The translations under genes and the position numbers were made by a program. A stretch of DNA of 64,000 nucleotides from DASYZQ01 sp035946175 (GTDB taxonomy: Bacteria; Patescibacteriota; Saccharimonadia; Saccharimonadales; UBA4665): positions 88,639-152,638 of the forward strand of contig DASYZQ010000014.1 in assembly GCA_035946175.1 (NCBI GenBank). Direction: 5' to 3'. Within the stretch, counting starts at the first letter, position 1, and the number at the start of each line of letters is the position of its first letter. Below, piece by piece: positions 16,765-24,129 of the stretch. The notes under the pieces were generated by a model. It was not told where the DNA came from, made no database searches, and saw only the letters and a program-made list of their open reading frames with translations.

Positions 16765-16809
16765 ACGTTTATTGACAATACTAGGGTAATAAGGTATAGT
16801 AATAAACGT
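16765..16809 (+). promoter_or_regulatory. strong promoter inside a 9-bp inverted repeat
   Basis: -35 TTGACA at 16772-16777, 17-nt spacer, -10 TATAGT at 16795-16800. A perfect inverted repeat ACGTTTATT (16765-16773) / AATAAACGT (16801-16809) brackets the promoter. It drives the 32-codon gene at 16857. The repeat may be an operator. Confidence 0.75.
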
Positions 16810-16856
16810 TGTGATCACAAACAAATACATTAAAAACATAAATAGGAGGAGTACCA

Positions 16857-16955
16857 ATGGCGGTACGAACAAAAATGGGTCCGTTTGAGTTTATCAGGAT
16901 CAAGAGCAACGACCCAAAGATCCAAGAAGTCGACAGCATCCTGTCGAAGTTATAG
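16857..16955 (+). CDS. 32-aa conserved-looking microprotein, unknown function
   Basis: The ATG is preceded by AATAGGAGGAGTACCA, a full Shine-Dalgarno with good spacing, and the gene has a consensus-like promoter and a terminator of its own. The product starts MAVRTKMGPFEFIRIK and ends SILSKL: basic N-terminus, an amphipathic C-terminal helix, no signal peptide and no Cys. The complete single-gene transcription unit argues strongly for expression. I do not recognise the family; it could be a regulatory peptide or structural microprotein. Confidence 0.7.
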   Translation: MAVRTKMGPFEFIRIKSNDPKIQEVDSILSKL

Positions 16956-16993
16956 GTGTTCTAAAACCATAGGGTGGGCCACCTATAACCAGA

Positions 16994-17024
16994 AGGGCTT
17001 ATAGATTTTCTATAGGCCCTTTTT
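16994..17024 (+). terminator. rho-independent terminator of the 32-aa gene
   Basis: 12-bp arms AGGGCTTATAGA (16994-17005) and TCTATAGGCCCT (17009-17020) with one mismatch, a TTT loop and a T-run. It lies 38 nt after the stop codon. Confidence 0.85.
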
Positions 17025-17054
17025 GCATTCTTGTAAAAAGACAATTACGATGAG

Positions 17055-17435
17055 CTACTTCGGTTGCAGCTTCCAGGTAATGATATCGTGGTCGGATGTA
17101 ATAAATGCTCCAGGGCTGACGTGGGCGGGTAGCCCGTTGACATAAAAGGCCCAGTAATGACGGCTATCGGCAGTTATGCCATTGATAGCTGTGACGATGG
17201 CCTGGCTCCCTGGTGCCGTGAGGGTTACTCGCACCGCATTATGCTGTTCGAGGAGGCTTAAAGCGTTTGTGTTGTTGAACCCTTGGCAAAGGACAGTCAT
17301 TGCCCCCGTGGCCCGGATGGCGGTTTGTGGTGCGTGGTGGCTGTCTACCCGCAGGGCAGTGAGCGCAGTGGCTACGATGACCGCCAGCACGATCGTAATG
17401 CCAAGTGCTACTGATGCGTAGTGCTTTGATGCCAT
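17055..17435 (-). CDS. DUF4430 (transcobalamin-like C-terminal) domain protein, membrane-anchored
   Basis: 126 aa from the ATG at 17435, preceded by GAGGGAGACT. An N-terminal transmembrane helix (about residues 7-28) is followed by an exported domain ending YWAFYVNGLPAHVSPGAF and DHDIITWKLQ, the pattern of DUF4430 domains, which bind ligands or act as sorting-associated modules on the cell surface. One Cys is present (VLCQGF). It is a single gene, convergent with the terminator of the 32-aa gene. Confidence 0.72.
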   Translation of the reverse strand: MASKHYASVALGITIVLAVIVATALTALRVDSHHAPQTAIRATGAMTVLCQGFNNTNALSLLEQHNAVRVTLTAPGSQAIVTAINGITADSRHYWAFYVNGLPAHVSPGAFITSDHDIITWKLQPK

Positions 17436-17545
17436 AGTCTCCCTCTCATTTTTGTTTGTGCTTTTGGCCAAGTATAGCGCCTAGCAATATTATATTAGCA
17501 CCATATGTATGGTTACGTCTATGAATAAAAGCTTAGTGAGAATAA

Positions 17546-17671
17546 CTACTCCCCTGGTGCGATAAATGTCTCTATGACGCCGGCAATGGCTTTCGTGACC
17601 AATGAGCCTATCTTAAAGACAAGATTATTATTAATTAATGTACTTTGTTCCTTGGAGTGTGTCTCACTCAT
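17546..17671 (-). CDS. possible 41-aa small protein downstream of otsB
   Basis: Begins MSETHSKEQSTLINNN and ends with an amphipathic helix (GSLVTKAIAGVIETFIAPGE). A TATAAT box lies about 7 nt upstream of the ATG, so it could be read from a leaderless mRNA; it also starts only 20 nt after the otsB stop. No Shine-Dalgarno. Apart from this frame, 17472-17690 shows nothing. Confidence 0.35.
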   Translation of the reverse strand: MSETHSKEQSTLINNNLVFKIGSLVTKAIAGVIETFIAPGE

Positions 17672-17690
17672 CACAGGTATTATATCCCTT

Positions 17691-18443
17691 TCATGGTAGC
17701 GCCACACCCAGTTGCTCTAGTAGGGAGAGCAGACCCTTTGGCGCAGCTAGCCTATAACGAGCCCGGGTTTGCCCTGGCCCAACTTTGATGCTGAATCCGA
17801 CCTTTGGAATAGCCTGGAACAACGATTCATCGGTTCGATCATCACCGGCAGCCAGCACAAAATCCCACGGACGCTGTGACAGCCAGTACTTGGCAGCGGT
17901 ATATTTGTTCGTTCGGGCATCTTTGACTTCTATAATTTTGTGGCCAGGCAGCAAGGTAAGATGCAGTTTTTTGATAAGTGGCCTGAGCGAACCTGTCAGT
18001 TCCCTAGCGGCTGGCAGGGCATCACGGGCTATAGATCTACGATAATGCCATACCAATGCAGTCTGCTTTTCTTCGATGACACTGCGCGGTACTTTCCTTT
18101 GGGCGATTAGCATCCTCGGGAGGATATCCTGTTGCCAGCTCATTCTAATGTCTGCCTGGGGCAGCCACCCCCCACCCGGCTCTTTAATGAATTGTCCATG
18201 CTCGGCAGCCAAGCCGACCGGCAAATCACCCAGCCAGTTATCGAGGGTGGTGCAATCTCGGCCGCTCACAACGACAACGGTATTCCTATGATCGTTACAA
18301 AGAGCCAGGAGGATCTTACGTACGGCAGCGGTTGGTTTTGCTTGTGCGGCAGTGGGTTTGAAATTCACTAGAGTGCCGTCATAGTCGAGCAGGAACAGAC
18401 GTTGGGAACTGAGCATGTAATGTTTTTTTATGGCAGATCTCAT
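17691..18443 (-). CDS. otsB: trehalose-6-phosphate phosphatase
   Basis: 250 aa HAD-superfamily enzyme. Motif I is LFLLDYDGTLVNF (nucleophile Asp20), motif II Ser/Thr in VVVSGRD, a conserved Lys in the middle, and motif IV AAGDDRTDESLF. It removes phosphate from trehalose 6-phosphate, completing trehalose synthesis with the divergent otsA. AGTATA on the plus strand (18451-18456) gives a TATACT -10 box 7 nt before the ATG, suggesting a leaderless transcript. Confidence 0.93.
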   Translation of the reverse strand: MRSAIKKHYMLSSQRLFLLDYDGTLVNFKPTAAQAKPTAAVRKILLALCNDHRNTVVVVSGRDCTTLDNWLGDLPVGLAAEHGQFIKEPGGGWLPQADIRMSWQQDILPRMLIAQRKVPRSVIEEKQTALVWHYRRSIARDALPAARELTGSLRPLIKKLHLTLLPGHKIIEVKDARTNKYTAAKYWLSQRPWDFVLAAGDDRTDESLFQAIPKVGFSIKVGPGQTRARYRLAAPKGLLSLLEQLGVALP

Positions 18444-18523
18444 AAAATCCAGTATAACGGTTAGCCGGATCTAGCGAGTGACGTTACACATTGCAAGTGT
18501 ATGCTATGATAATCTTCAGCACC

Positions 18524-19897
18524 ATGTCGAGTTCGAGAGTGATATTAGTGTCCAATCGGCTCCCGGTTCATGTGACCGAAGAGGCAGGCAAGCTGGTACT
18601 CAATCGCAGCATCGGGGGACTAGCGACTGCATTAAGCTCGATTATCGGAAAGCGGCCAGTGCTATGGGTCGGCTGGGCTGAGACCCGCCAAAAACTTTCT
18701 AAGAAGCAGTTGGCTCTACTGCATTTCCCTAATTATCTAATTCCAGTTGCCATCTCGCCACGGCTCCTAAATCGCTATTATCATCGCCTCGCTAACGGTG
18801 TGCTATGGCCGATTATGCATGGCATAAAACCGGCCCGGCTTGATCAGGAAGCCGACTGGCAGGCAACGCGAGAGGTAACAACACGCTTTACTAATGCTAT
18901 CGAGGAACACTGCCAAGCGGATGATATTATCTGGGTGCACGATTACCATCTGGTGCTGTTGCCACAACAGCTCCGTGAACGAGGCCTGAAAAATCGCATC
19001 GGTTTTTTTCTCCATACGCCGTTTCCACCACCTGCCGTTTTTATGAAGTGGCGCCATCATCTGGCTCTGTTACAAAGTCTGTCCCGGGTTGATGTGTTAG
19101 GTTTTCAAACCCAGCGTGATGTGAAACATTTTCGGGCCTGCTGCACTGCCGCTGGCATCTCCATGCGACGCCGCGCCGTAATCGCTGCCTTCCCTATCGG
19201 TGTCGACTTCAAGGCATATCGTTCTGCCTTGAAGCTCCGTGGCGTGAGTAGCTATCTGCAGGGAATCCGGCGAAAGGTGACGAGCAAAAAAGTGATTCTA
19301 TCAGTATCTCGCTTAGACTACACAAAAGGAATTATTGAACAGTTGCATGCTGTCGAGAAGGCATTGAGCCTTTACTCACCCGGTTCGGTCCTTTACAAGC
19401 TAGTCGTAGCACCCTCAAGAGAGGGCTTAAGTGAGTACCAGAAGCTGCGGGATGAGATTGACAGTGTCGTTCGAGATATTAATAGAGTGTACAAGAAAAT
19501 GCACAAAGTGCTTCCGATTGCATTTGAGTATCGAAGCTATGGTTTTGAAGAGCTCAATGCCTGGTATCGTATGGCCGACGTGCTGCTGGTTACACCACGT
19601 ATCGATGGTATGAATCTGATCGCCAAAGAATATATTGCGGCACACGATGGATATAGCGGGGCGGTTGTGCTCAGTAAAACCGTTGGCGCGGCAGAGCAGC
19701 TGAAGGAAGCTGTACAGGTTGATCCAAACGATGTGGATAGTGTAACTGATGGGCTGCTCTATGCACTGAGTATGCCGGCAGGTGAGCGGAAACGGCGGTG
19801 GCAGCAGTTGCGACACATAGTAAAAAAGGAGGATGTATTCTGGTGGGCAGAGTCATTTATACGGGTGCTGAGTGGAGAAACGCAACGTGGGGCTTGA
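18524..19897 (+). CDS. otsA: alpha,alpha-trehalose-phosphate synthase (GT20)
   Basis: 457 aa from the ATG at 18524, placing VILVSNRLPV at the very N-terminus as in other OtsA proteins. GT20 motifs are in order: SIGGLATAL, LWVGWAE, WVHDYHLVLLPQQLR, FFLHTPFPP, SRLDYTKGI, and IDGMNLIAKEY, where OtsA usually has a basic residue before DGMN. It joins UDP-glucose to glucose 6-phosphate. Divergent from otsB across an 80-nt region with an imperfect TACAC/GTGTA repeat. Trehalose would act as osmo- or desiccation protectant. Confidence 0.93.
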   Translation: MSSSRVILVSNRLPVHVTEEAGKLVLNRSIGGLATALSSIIGKRPVLWVGWAETRQKLSKKQLALLHFPNYLIPVAISPRLLNRYYHRLANGVLWPIMHGIKPARLDQEADWQATREVTTRFTNAIEEHCQADDIIWVHDYHLVLLPQQLRERGLKNRIGFFLHTPFPPPAVFMKWRHHLALLQSLSRVDVLGFQTQRDVKHFRACCTAAGISMRRRAVIAAFPIGVDFKAYRSALKLRGVSSYLQGIRRKVTSKKVILSVSRLDYTKGIIEQLHAVEKALSLYSPGSVLYKLVVAPSREGLSEYQKLRDEIDSVVRDINRVYKKMHKVLPIAFEYRSYGFEELNAWYRMADVLLVTPRIDGMNLIAKEYIAAHDGYSGAVVLSKTVGAAEQLKEAVQVDPNDVDSVTDGLLYALSMPAGERKRRWQQLRHIVKKEDVFWWAESFIRVLSGETQRGA

Positions 19898-19949
19898 GGA
19901 ATATAGTATTTGTGCGCCTTTTATGCCCCTAGCAAGAAGCGCTAGGCAT

Positions 19950-20038
19950 GAGCTAATAAAGTATACCCAAATAGGATCAGCACCATTCCTTAGGAGGTTG
20001 CCGCCGTCAGTATTCTACTGCACGGTTTGTATTTTCAT
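19950..20038 (-). pseudogene. decayed partial copy of the EEP nuclease gene
   Basis: The minus-strand frame from the ATG at 20038 reads MKIQTVQ, a TAG stop, then NTDGGNLLRNGADP. The intact neighbour at 21003 begins MKFTTVQWNIGGGKLLRKGADP. The homology is plain, with Trp8 changed to a stop, and it ends after about 25 codons. This is a truncated duplicate of the start of the gene at 20233-21003. Confidence 0.75.
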
Positions 20039-20104
20039 AAGTGAGAAATTATAACAAGAGCTTCCTCTTACGAGCAACTTATAAGTGCAAGCAGAATGGT
20101 AGGC

Positions 20105-20200
20105 ATGATAGGAACGGATTGGAACCAAATAAAACGAGAGCTGATAGCTATGTGGCAGGTAGTGAAGCAACTGAGAGAAGAAAACCTACTTGTAGTCTAG
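20105..20200 (+). CDS. possible 31-aa small ORF
   Basis: Starts MIGTDWNQIKRELIAMW and continues as a charged amphipathic helix (QVVKQLREENLLVV). It has no clear Shine-Dalgarno. The first third overlaps a sequence whose reverse complement (TTATTTGGTTCCAATCC) matches repeat copy A at one-base difference. Coherent composition is the only support. The remaining parts of 19898-20232 contain just this and the EEP fragment. Confidence 0.25.
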   Translation: MIGTDWNQIKRELIAMWQVVKQLREENLLVV

Positions 20201-20232
20201 GCGGGTGTCTTTGAACCCTGGGATGAGTTAGC

Positions 20233-21003
20233 TTACGATAATGTAAAATGATTCACTAGAGGATAGTGATCGGTTAGTACATCCGTGAACATTTGACTAC
20301 TAATTAGCTCTACACCTAAGTAAAGGATGTGGTCATAGCGATGGCCCTTTGGAGTTGTTGGCTCTGGTTGTTCTACTTCTTTAAACCCTGCGGAAAACAG
20401 GCTAGGGAATAAGGGTCGTAAGCTGTTCGTATCGATATTAAAGTCAGACTGAATAATACCGACTTGGGTTGTGATAAGCCTTTCGGCCATGTCGACCAAT
20501 ACGTGCTTCGCGGGTTCACTCGCTATATCTATGTTAAAACGACGGAAGGGGACAGTGTGTAGGGTCTGCACCATAAGCTTTGTCTTACCTTCCAATAAGA
20601 CACTGCATCGGCTCCGTCCCTTATCGTGTGAGGTTGCTATTGTGCCGTTCTCCCAAAGTGCCTGGAAGTGAGGGTTTGTGAATAATTCAAAGGAATGTTT
20701 TTTAATAGGGTAACGAGAAATAATCCCTTGCCCGAGACGCTGGCCTGCTTCTACGTGAGATTCTGCCCACTCATCATTTACCCATCCACTATATCCCAGG
20801 GCATCAGCAATAATTTGCGGCTGGCAGTAACCCTCGGTTGCATGCGTCTCTTGTAAGGTGATAATGTCGGGATCTTGTGCTCGCAGAAAATCGATGATGC
20901 TATGTAGCCCGTCTACCGTATATGAGTTCAATAAGGTAGGGTCGGCTCCCTTTCGTAAAAGCTTTCCACCTCCAATATTCCATTGGACAGTTGTGAATTT
21001 CAT
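20233..21003 (-). CDS. endonuclease/exonuclease/phosphatase (EEP) family protein
   Basis: 256 aa. EEP landmarks are present: TVQWNIGGG at the N-terminus, the metal-binding Glu in DIITLQETHA, a QSDFNIDTN segment, RYDHILYLG and the C-terminal catalytic LTDHYPLVNHF. Members cleave phosphodiesters in nucleic acids, lipids or nucleotides; the substrate here is unknown. TACAAT lies 7 nt before the ATG (leaderless-type start). A broken copy of its 5' end lies about 200 nt beyond its 3' end. Confidence 0.82.
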   Translation of the reverse strand: MKFTTVQWNIGGGKLLRKGADPTLLNSYTVDGLHSIIDFLRAQDPDIITLQETHATEGYCQPQIIADALGYSGWVNDEWAESHVEAGQRLGQGIISRYPIKKHSFELFTNPHFQALWENGTIATSHDKGRSRCSVLLEGKTKLMVQTLHTVPFRRFNIDIASEPAKHVLVDMAERLITTQVGIIQSDFNIDTNSLRPLFPSLFSAGFKEVEQPEPTTPKGHRYDHILYLGVELISSQMFTDVLTDHYPLVNHFTLS

Positions 21004-21070
21004 CGCTTATATTGTAATCCTGCAGATAGGAAAATACCGAACTAGTAAAGTTAACAGAGATAAAAGGTCA

Positions 21071-21147
21071 TGGTAGCGGCGAGTGGATTTGAACCACTGA
21101 CCCCAGGCTTATGAGTCCTGTGCTCTAACCAACTGAGCTACGCCGCC
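21071..21147 (-). tRNA. elongator tRNA-Met (CAU)
   Basis: 77 nt with encoded CCA. Acceptor GGCGGCG pairs with CGCCGCT (a G-U at 1-72), discriminator A, D arm TAGCTCAGTTGGTTAGAGCA, anticodon loop CTCATAA, and GGGGTCA variable region, all typical of bacterial elongator Met. The last anticodon-stem pair (A31-G39) is mismatched. Divergent from tilS. Confidence 0.88.
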
Positions 21148-21238
21148 ATAATGGATTCAGCAACAATATACCATGCCATTGCCCCTGTTGGCCAGCAACA
21201 GCTAGTAAAAATCACTCCCTGAATACTACAATAGCACC

Positions 21239-22135
21239 ATGGATATTTCTATTAAGCCAGGCAGGTATGTTATTGCAGTGTCTGGCGGCGTTGACTCAAT
21301 GGTGCTGCTTGACCTGCTACATCGACAACCTGGTGTAGAGCTTATTGTCGTCCACCTTGATCATGGGATTCGGCCTGATGCTGCTTTGGATCGTAAATTG
21401 GTACAATCCACCGCTCTGCTGCATGGCTTGCCATTTGTTTATAAGGAAGCGCAATTGGGAGCACATGCCAGTGAGGCAGATGCACGAACCATTCGCTACG
21501 ACTTTCTGCACGAGGTGCAACGTCGTTATCAGGCCAAAGCGATCATTACAGCCCATCATCGGGATGACGTTTTGGAGACTGCCTTGCTCAATGTATTGCG
21601 GGGCACGGGTCGTAAAGGCCTTAGCTCGCTACAAAGCTCGCCAGGTGTGGTGCGACCGCTACTAGCTGTCTCAAAGTCCGAGATTCTGGAATACGCCAGA
21701 CAGTACCATCTGCAATGGCGGGAGGATTCCACCAACCAGGATGATCGGTATGCACGCAACTATATTCGTCATAACTTCGTAACTCGCCTATCGGCCGCAC
21801 AAGCTAAGCAGTTGTTATCGCATATCCATAAAGCGGGTCAACTCAATACTGAAATTGATGGCCTATTACTGACGGTGCTTGGTGAGCATACAACGACTGA
21901 GGGTCTCGACCGTCGATGGTTTACCCAATTGCCATATGCGGTGGCTGCCGAGGTCATAGCGGCATGGCTGCGAGATAATGGGGTACGCGAGTTCAGTCGG
22001 AAATTGGTCAATCAGTTGGTGGTGACTGCCAAGACAGCCCAACCAGATAAGCTGGCTGACGTTGACGCTGAGCATGCGCTCCATATAAGAAAAAGTACGA
22101 TCTCCCTAGAACATCGTAAAAATCTCTCTCGATGA
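21239..22135 (+). CDS. tilS: tRNA(Ile)-lysidine synthase
   Basis: 298 aa N-type ATP pyrophosphatase. PP-loop SGGVDS at residues 15-20, HLDHGIRPDA, AHHRDDVLETALLNVLRGTG, GLSSL, and WREDSTNQDDRYARNYIRH are diagnostic of TilS. It converts C34 of tRNA-Ile2(CAU) to lysidine so that AUA is read as Ile; the likely substrate tRNA is at 8933-9008. A TACAAT box 6 nt before the ATG suggests a leaderless mRNA. The long C-terminal domain of E. coli TilS is reduced. Confidence 0.93.
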   Translation: MDISIKPGRYVIAVSGGVDSMVLLDLLHRQPGVELIVVHLDHGIRPDAALDRKLVQSTALLHGLPFVYKEAQLGAHASEADARTIRYDFLHEVQRRYQAKAIITAHHRDDVLETALLNVLRGTGRKGLSSLQSSPGVVRPLLAVSKSEILEYARQYHLQWREDSTNQDDRYARNYIRHNFVTRLSAAQAKQLLSHIHKAGQLNTEIDGLLLTVLGEHTTTEGLDRRWFTQLPYAVAAEVIAAWLRDNGVREFSRKLVNQLVVTAKTAQPDKLADVDAEHALHIRKSTISLEHRKNLSR

Positions 22136-22151
22136 TATATAATAGCTCGGT

Positions 22152-24023
22152 ATGGATAACAGTAAAAAGACATTTCATCCCCAGAACAGTCGTAATAATA
22201 GCGGACGCGGGTTTCGTAACATCGGTTTCATCGCACTCATTGTGCTGATTGTATTGATCCTGCTTGCTGCTAATGGTCAGTCCCAGAGCGTGGTAACCAT
22301 CCCCATCAGCCAGGCCGTCAGTCAGCAAAACCACGGTGATTATTCGAAGCTCCAGGTCAATGGCAATGAGATAGATATTACCCGCATCGGCAGTAATAGT
22401 GTCAGCCTGAGAACATATAAGGACCCCAACGCCGGTCTGAAATCTGAAGGTTTCGATTTTTCGAAGTCAGTTGTTTCATATAAACCATCATCCTCAACGA
22501 GCTCTATTCTTGAGACTATCGCCATTGATGTAGTGCCGTTTGTGCTGCTTATGGCATTTTTCTTTTTTATGATCAGAAGTGTGCAGGGGCAGGGTAATCA
22601 AGCGCTCAGCTTTGGCAAGAGTCGTGCCCGTCTCTATGGCAATGAGAAGGATAAGGTAACCTTCACGGATATTGCCGGCACAGCCGAAGCCAAACAAGAT
22701 TTAGAAGAAGTGGTCGAATTTTTGAAATATCCGAAGAAATTCGCTGCCGTAGGTGCCCGCATCCCAAAGGGAGTGTTGCTCGTGGGGCCACCCGGTACCG
22801 GGAAAACCATGTTAGCTCGGGCTGTCGCCGGCGAAGCCAATGTGCCGTTTTTCAGCATTTCCGGATCAGAATTCGTCGAGATGTTCGTGGGGGTAGGTGC
22901 CAGCCGGGTGCGGGATCTCTTTACCAAGGCCAAAAAGAATGCACCATGCATTATCTTTGTTGACGAAATTGATGCCGTAGGAAGACGACGGGGCTCTGGA
23001 ATGGGTGGTGGCCACGATGAGCGGGAGCAGACGCTGAATCAGATACTGGTGGAAATGGATGGCTTCGAGCAGGGTCAAAATGTCATTGTGTTGGCAGCAA
23101 CGAACCGGGCCGATGTGCTTGATCCGGCACTGCTCCGACCGGGTCGCTTTGACCGTCGGGTGAACATCAGTCTGCCCGATCGTAAGGACCGTGAAGCTAT
23201 CTTGAAAGTTCACTTTGCCAAGAAACCCCTGAGCCGGGATGTTGATCTCGATGCCCTGGCTGCTAAATCCGCCGGTTCCTCAGGCGCCGATCTTGCTAAC
23301 ATTGTCAACGAGGCGGCGATTATCGCTGCCCGGCTCAATCACAGCCATATCACCAATGAGGACCTGACCAATGCCTTTGAAAAGGTAGCTATCGGACCGG
23401 AGCGGAAGAGCCGGATTATGACCGACAAGGAAAAAGAACTGAGTGCTTATCATGAGGCAGGTCATGCAATTGTTGGCCATGTTCTACCGGATAGCGATCC
23501 TATCCATAAAGTCAGTATTATCCCGCGTGGTGGTACTGGTGGTGTCACTTGGTCTATACCGATGACCGACAAAAGTTATCACAGTATAGTTGAGTATAAG
23601 GATGTTCTTGCCCGGCTGCTTGGCGGTCGTATCGCCGAAGAGGTTATCTATGGAGCCGATCATGTAACGACTGGCGCTGGAGACGATCTACCGAAAGCGG
23701 CCGAATTGGCACGGGATATGGTAGTCAACCAAGGTATGGGCAGCAAGTTGCGCGATCAGGTATTTCATACCGACGATGGCATGATGCTTGACCGCCTTGT
23801 CCATGAGCGTGAATACTCCGATGAAACAGCTAAGACTATTGACGACGAGGTCGAAAATCTTATAACCGAAGCGGCTAATCGTGCTCGCTATGTCATCAAG
23901 GCTAATCTTCACTATCTACATGCGCTAAAAGATAAACTGCTCGAAAAAGAATCGCTGGAGGCTGACGAAGTCAAGAAAGTATTTGAAGGCTCAGTGATGC
24001 CCAAAACGGCAGCACTTTACTAG
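22152..24023 (+). CDS. ftsH: ATP-dependent zinc metalloprotease FtsH
   Basis: 623 aa. Two transmembrane helices (about 24-42 and 125-145) flank a small external domain. The AAA+ module has Walker A GPPGTGKT at 212-219, Walker B IIFVDEIDAVGRRR and the SRH. The zinc site is HEAGH at 434-438. FtsH degrades misfolded membrane and regulatory proteins. TATAAT at 22138-22143 ends 8 nt before the ATG, partly in the 16-nt gap after tilS, so it can be transcribed without a leader. Confidence 0.97.
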   Translation: MDNSKKTFHPQNSRNNSGRGFRNIGFIALIVLIVLILLAANGQSQSVVTIPISQAVSQQNHGDYSKLQVNGNEIDITRIGSNSVSLRTYKDPNAGLKSEGFDFSKSVVSYKPSSSTSSILETIAIDVVPFVLLMAFFFFMIRSVQGQGNQALSFGKSRARLYGNEKDKVTFTDIAGTAEAKQDLEEVVEFLKYPKKFAAVGARIPKGVLLVGPPGTGKTMLARAVAGEANVPFFSISGSEFVEMFVGVGASRVRDLFTKAKKNAPCIIFVDEIDAVGRRRGSGMGGGHDEREQTLNQILVEMDGFEQGQNVIVLAATNRADVLDPALLRPGRFDRRVNISLPDRKDREAILKVHFAKKPLSRDVDLDALAAKSAGSSGADLANIVNEAAIIAARLNHSHITNEDLTNAFEKVAIGPERKSRIMTDKEKELSAYHEAGHAIVGHVLPDSDPIHKVSIIPRGGTGGVTWSIPMTDKSYHSIVEYKDVLARLLGGRIAEEVIYGADHVTTGAGDDLPKAAELARDMVVNQGMGSKLRDQVFHTDDGMMLDRLVHEREYSDETAKTIDDEVENLITEAANRARYVIKANLHYLHALKDKLLEKESLEADEVKKVFEGSVMPKTAALY

Positions 24024-24129
24024 GTAGCGTTCCCTTCTGGCTGCTAAAGGCCTTCTCCATGGATGTTTAGTTGTCGCTCGTTTATACTGAATCTAAGATA
24101 AAGATATTTTTTTACGATTTCCCACGCCC

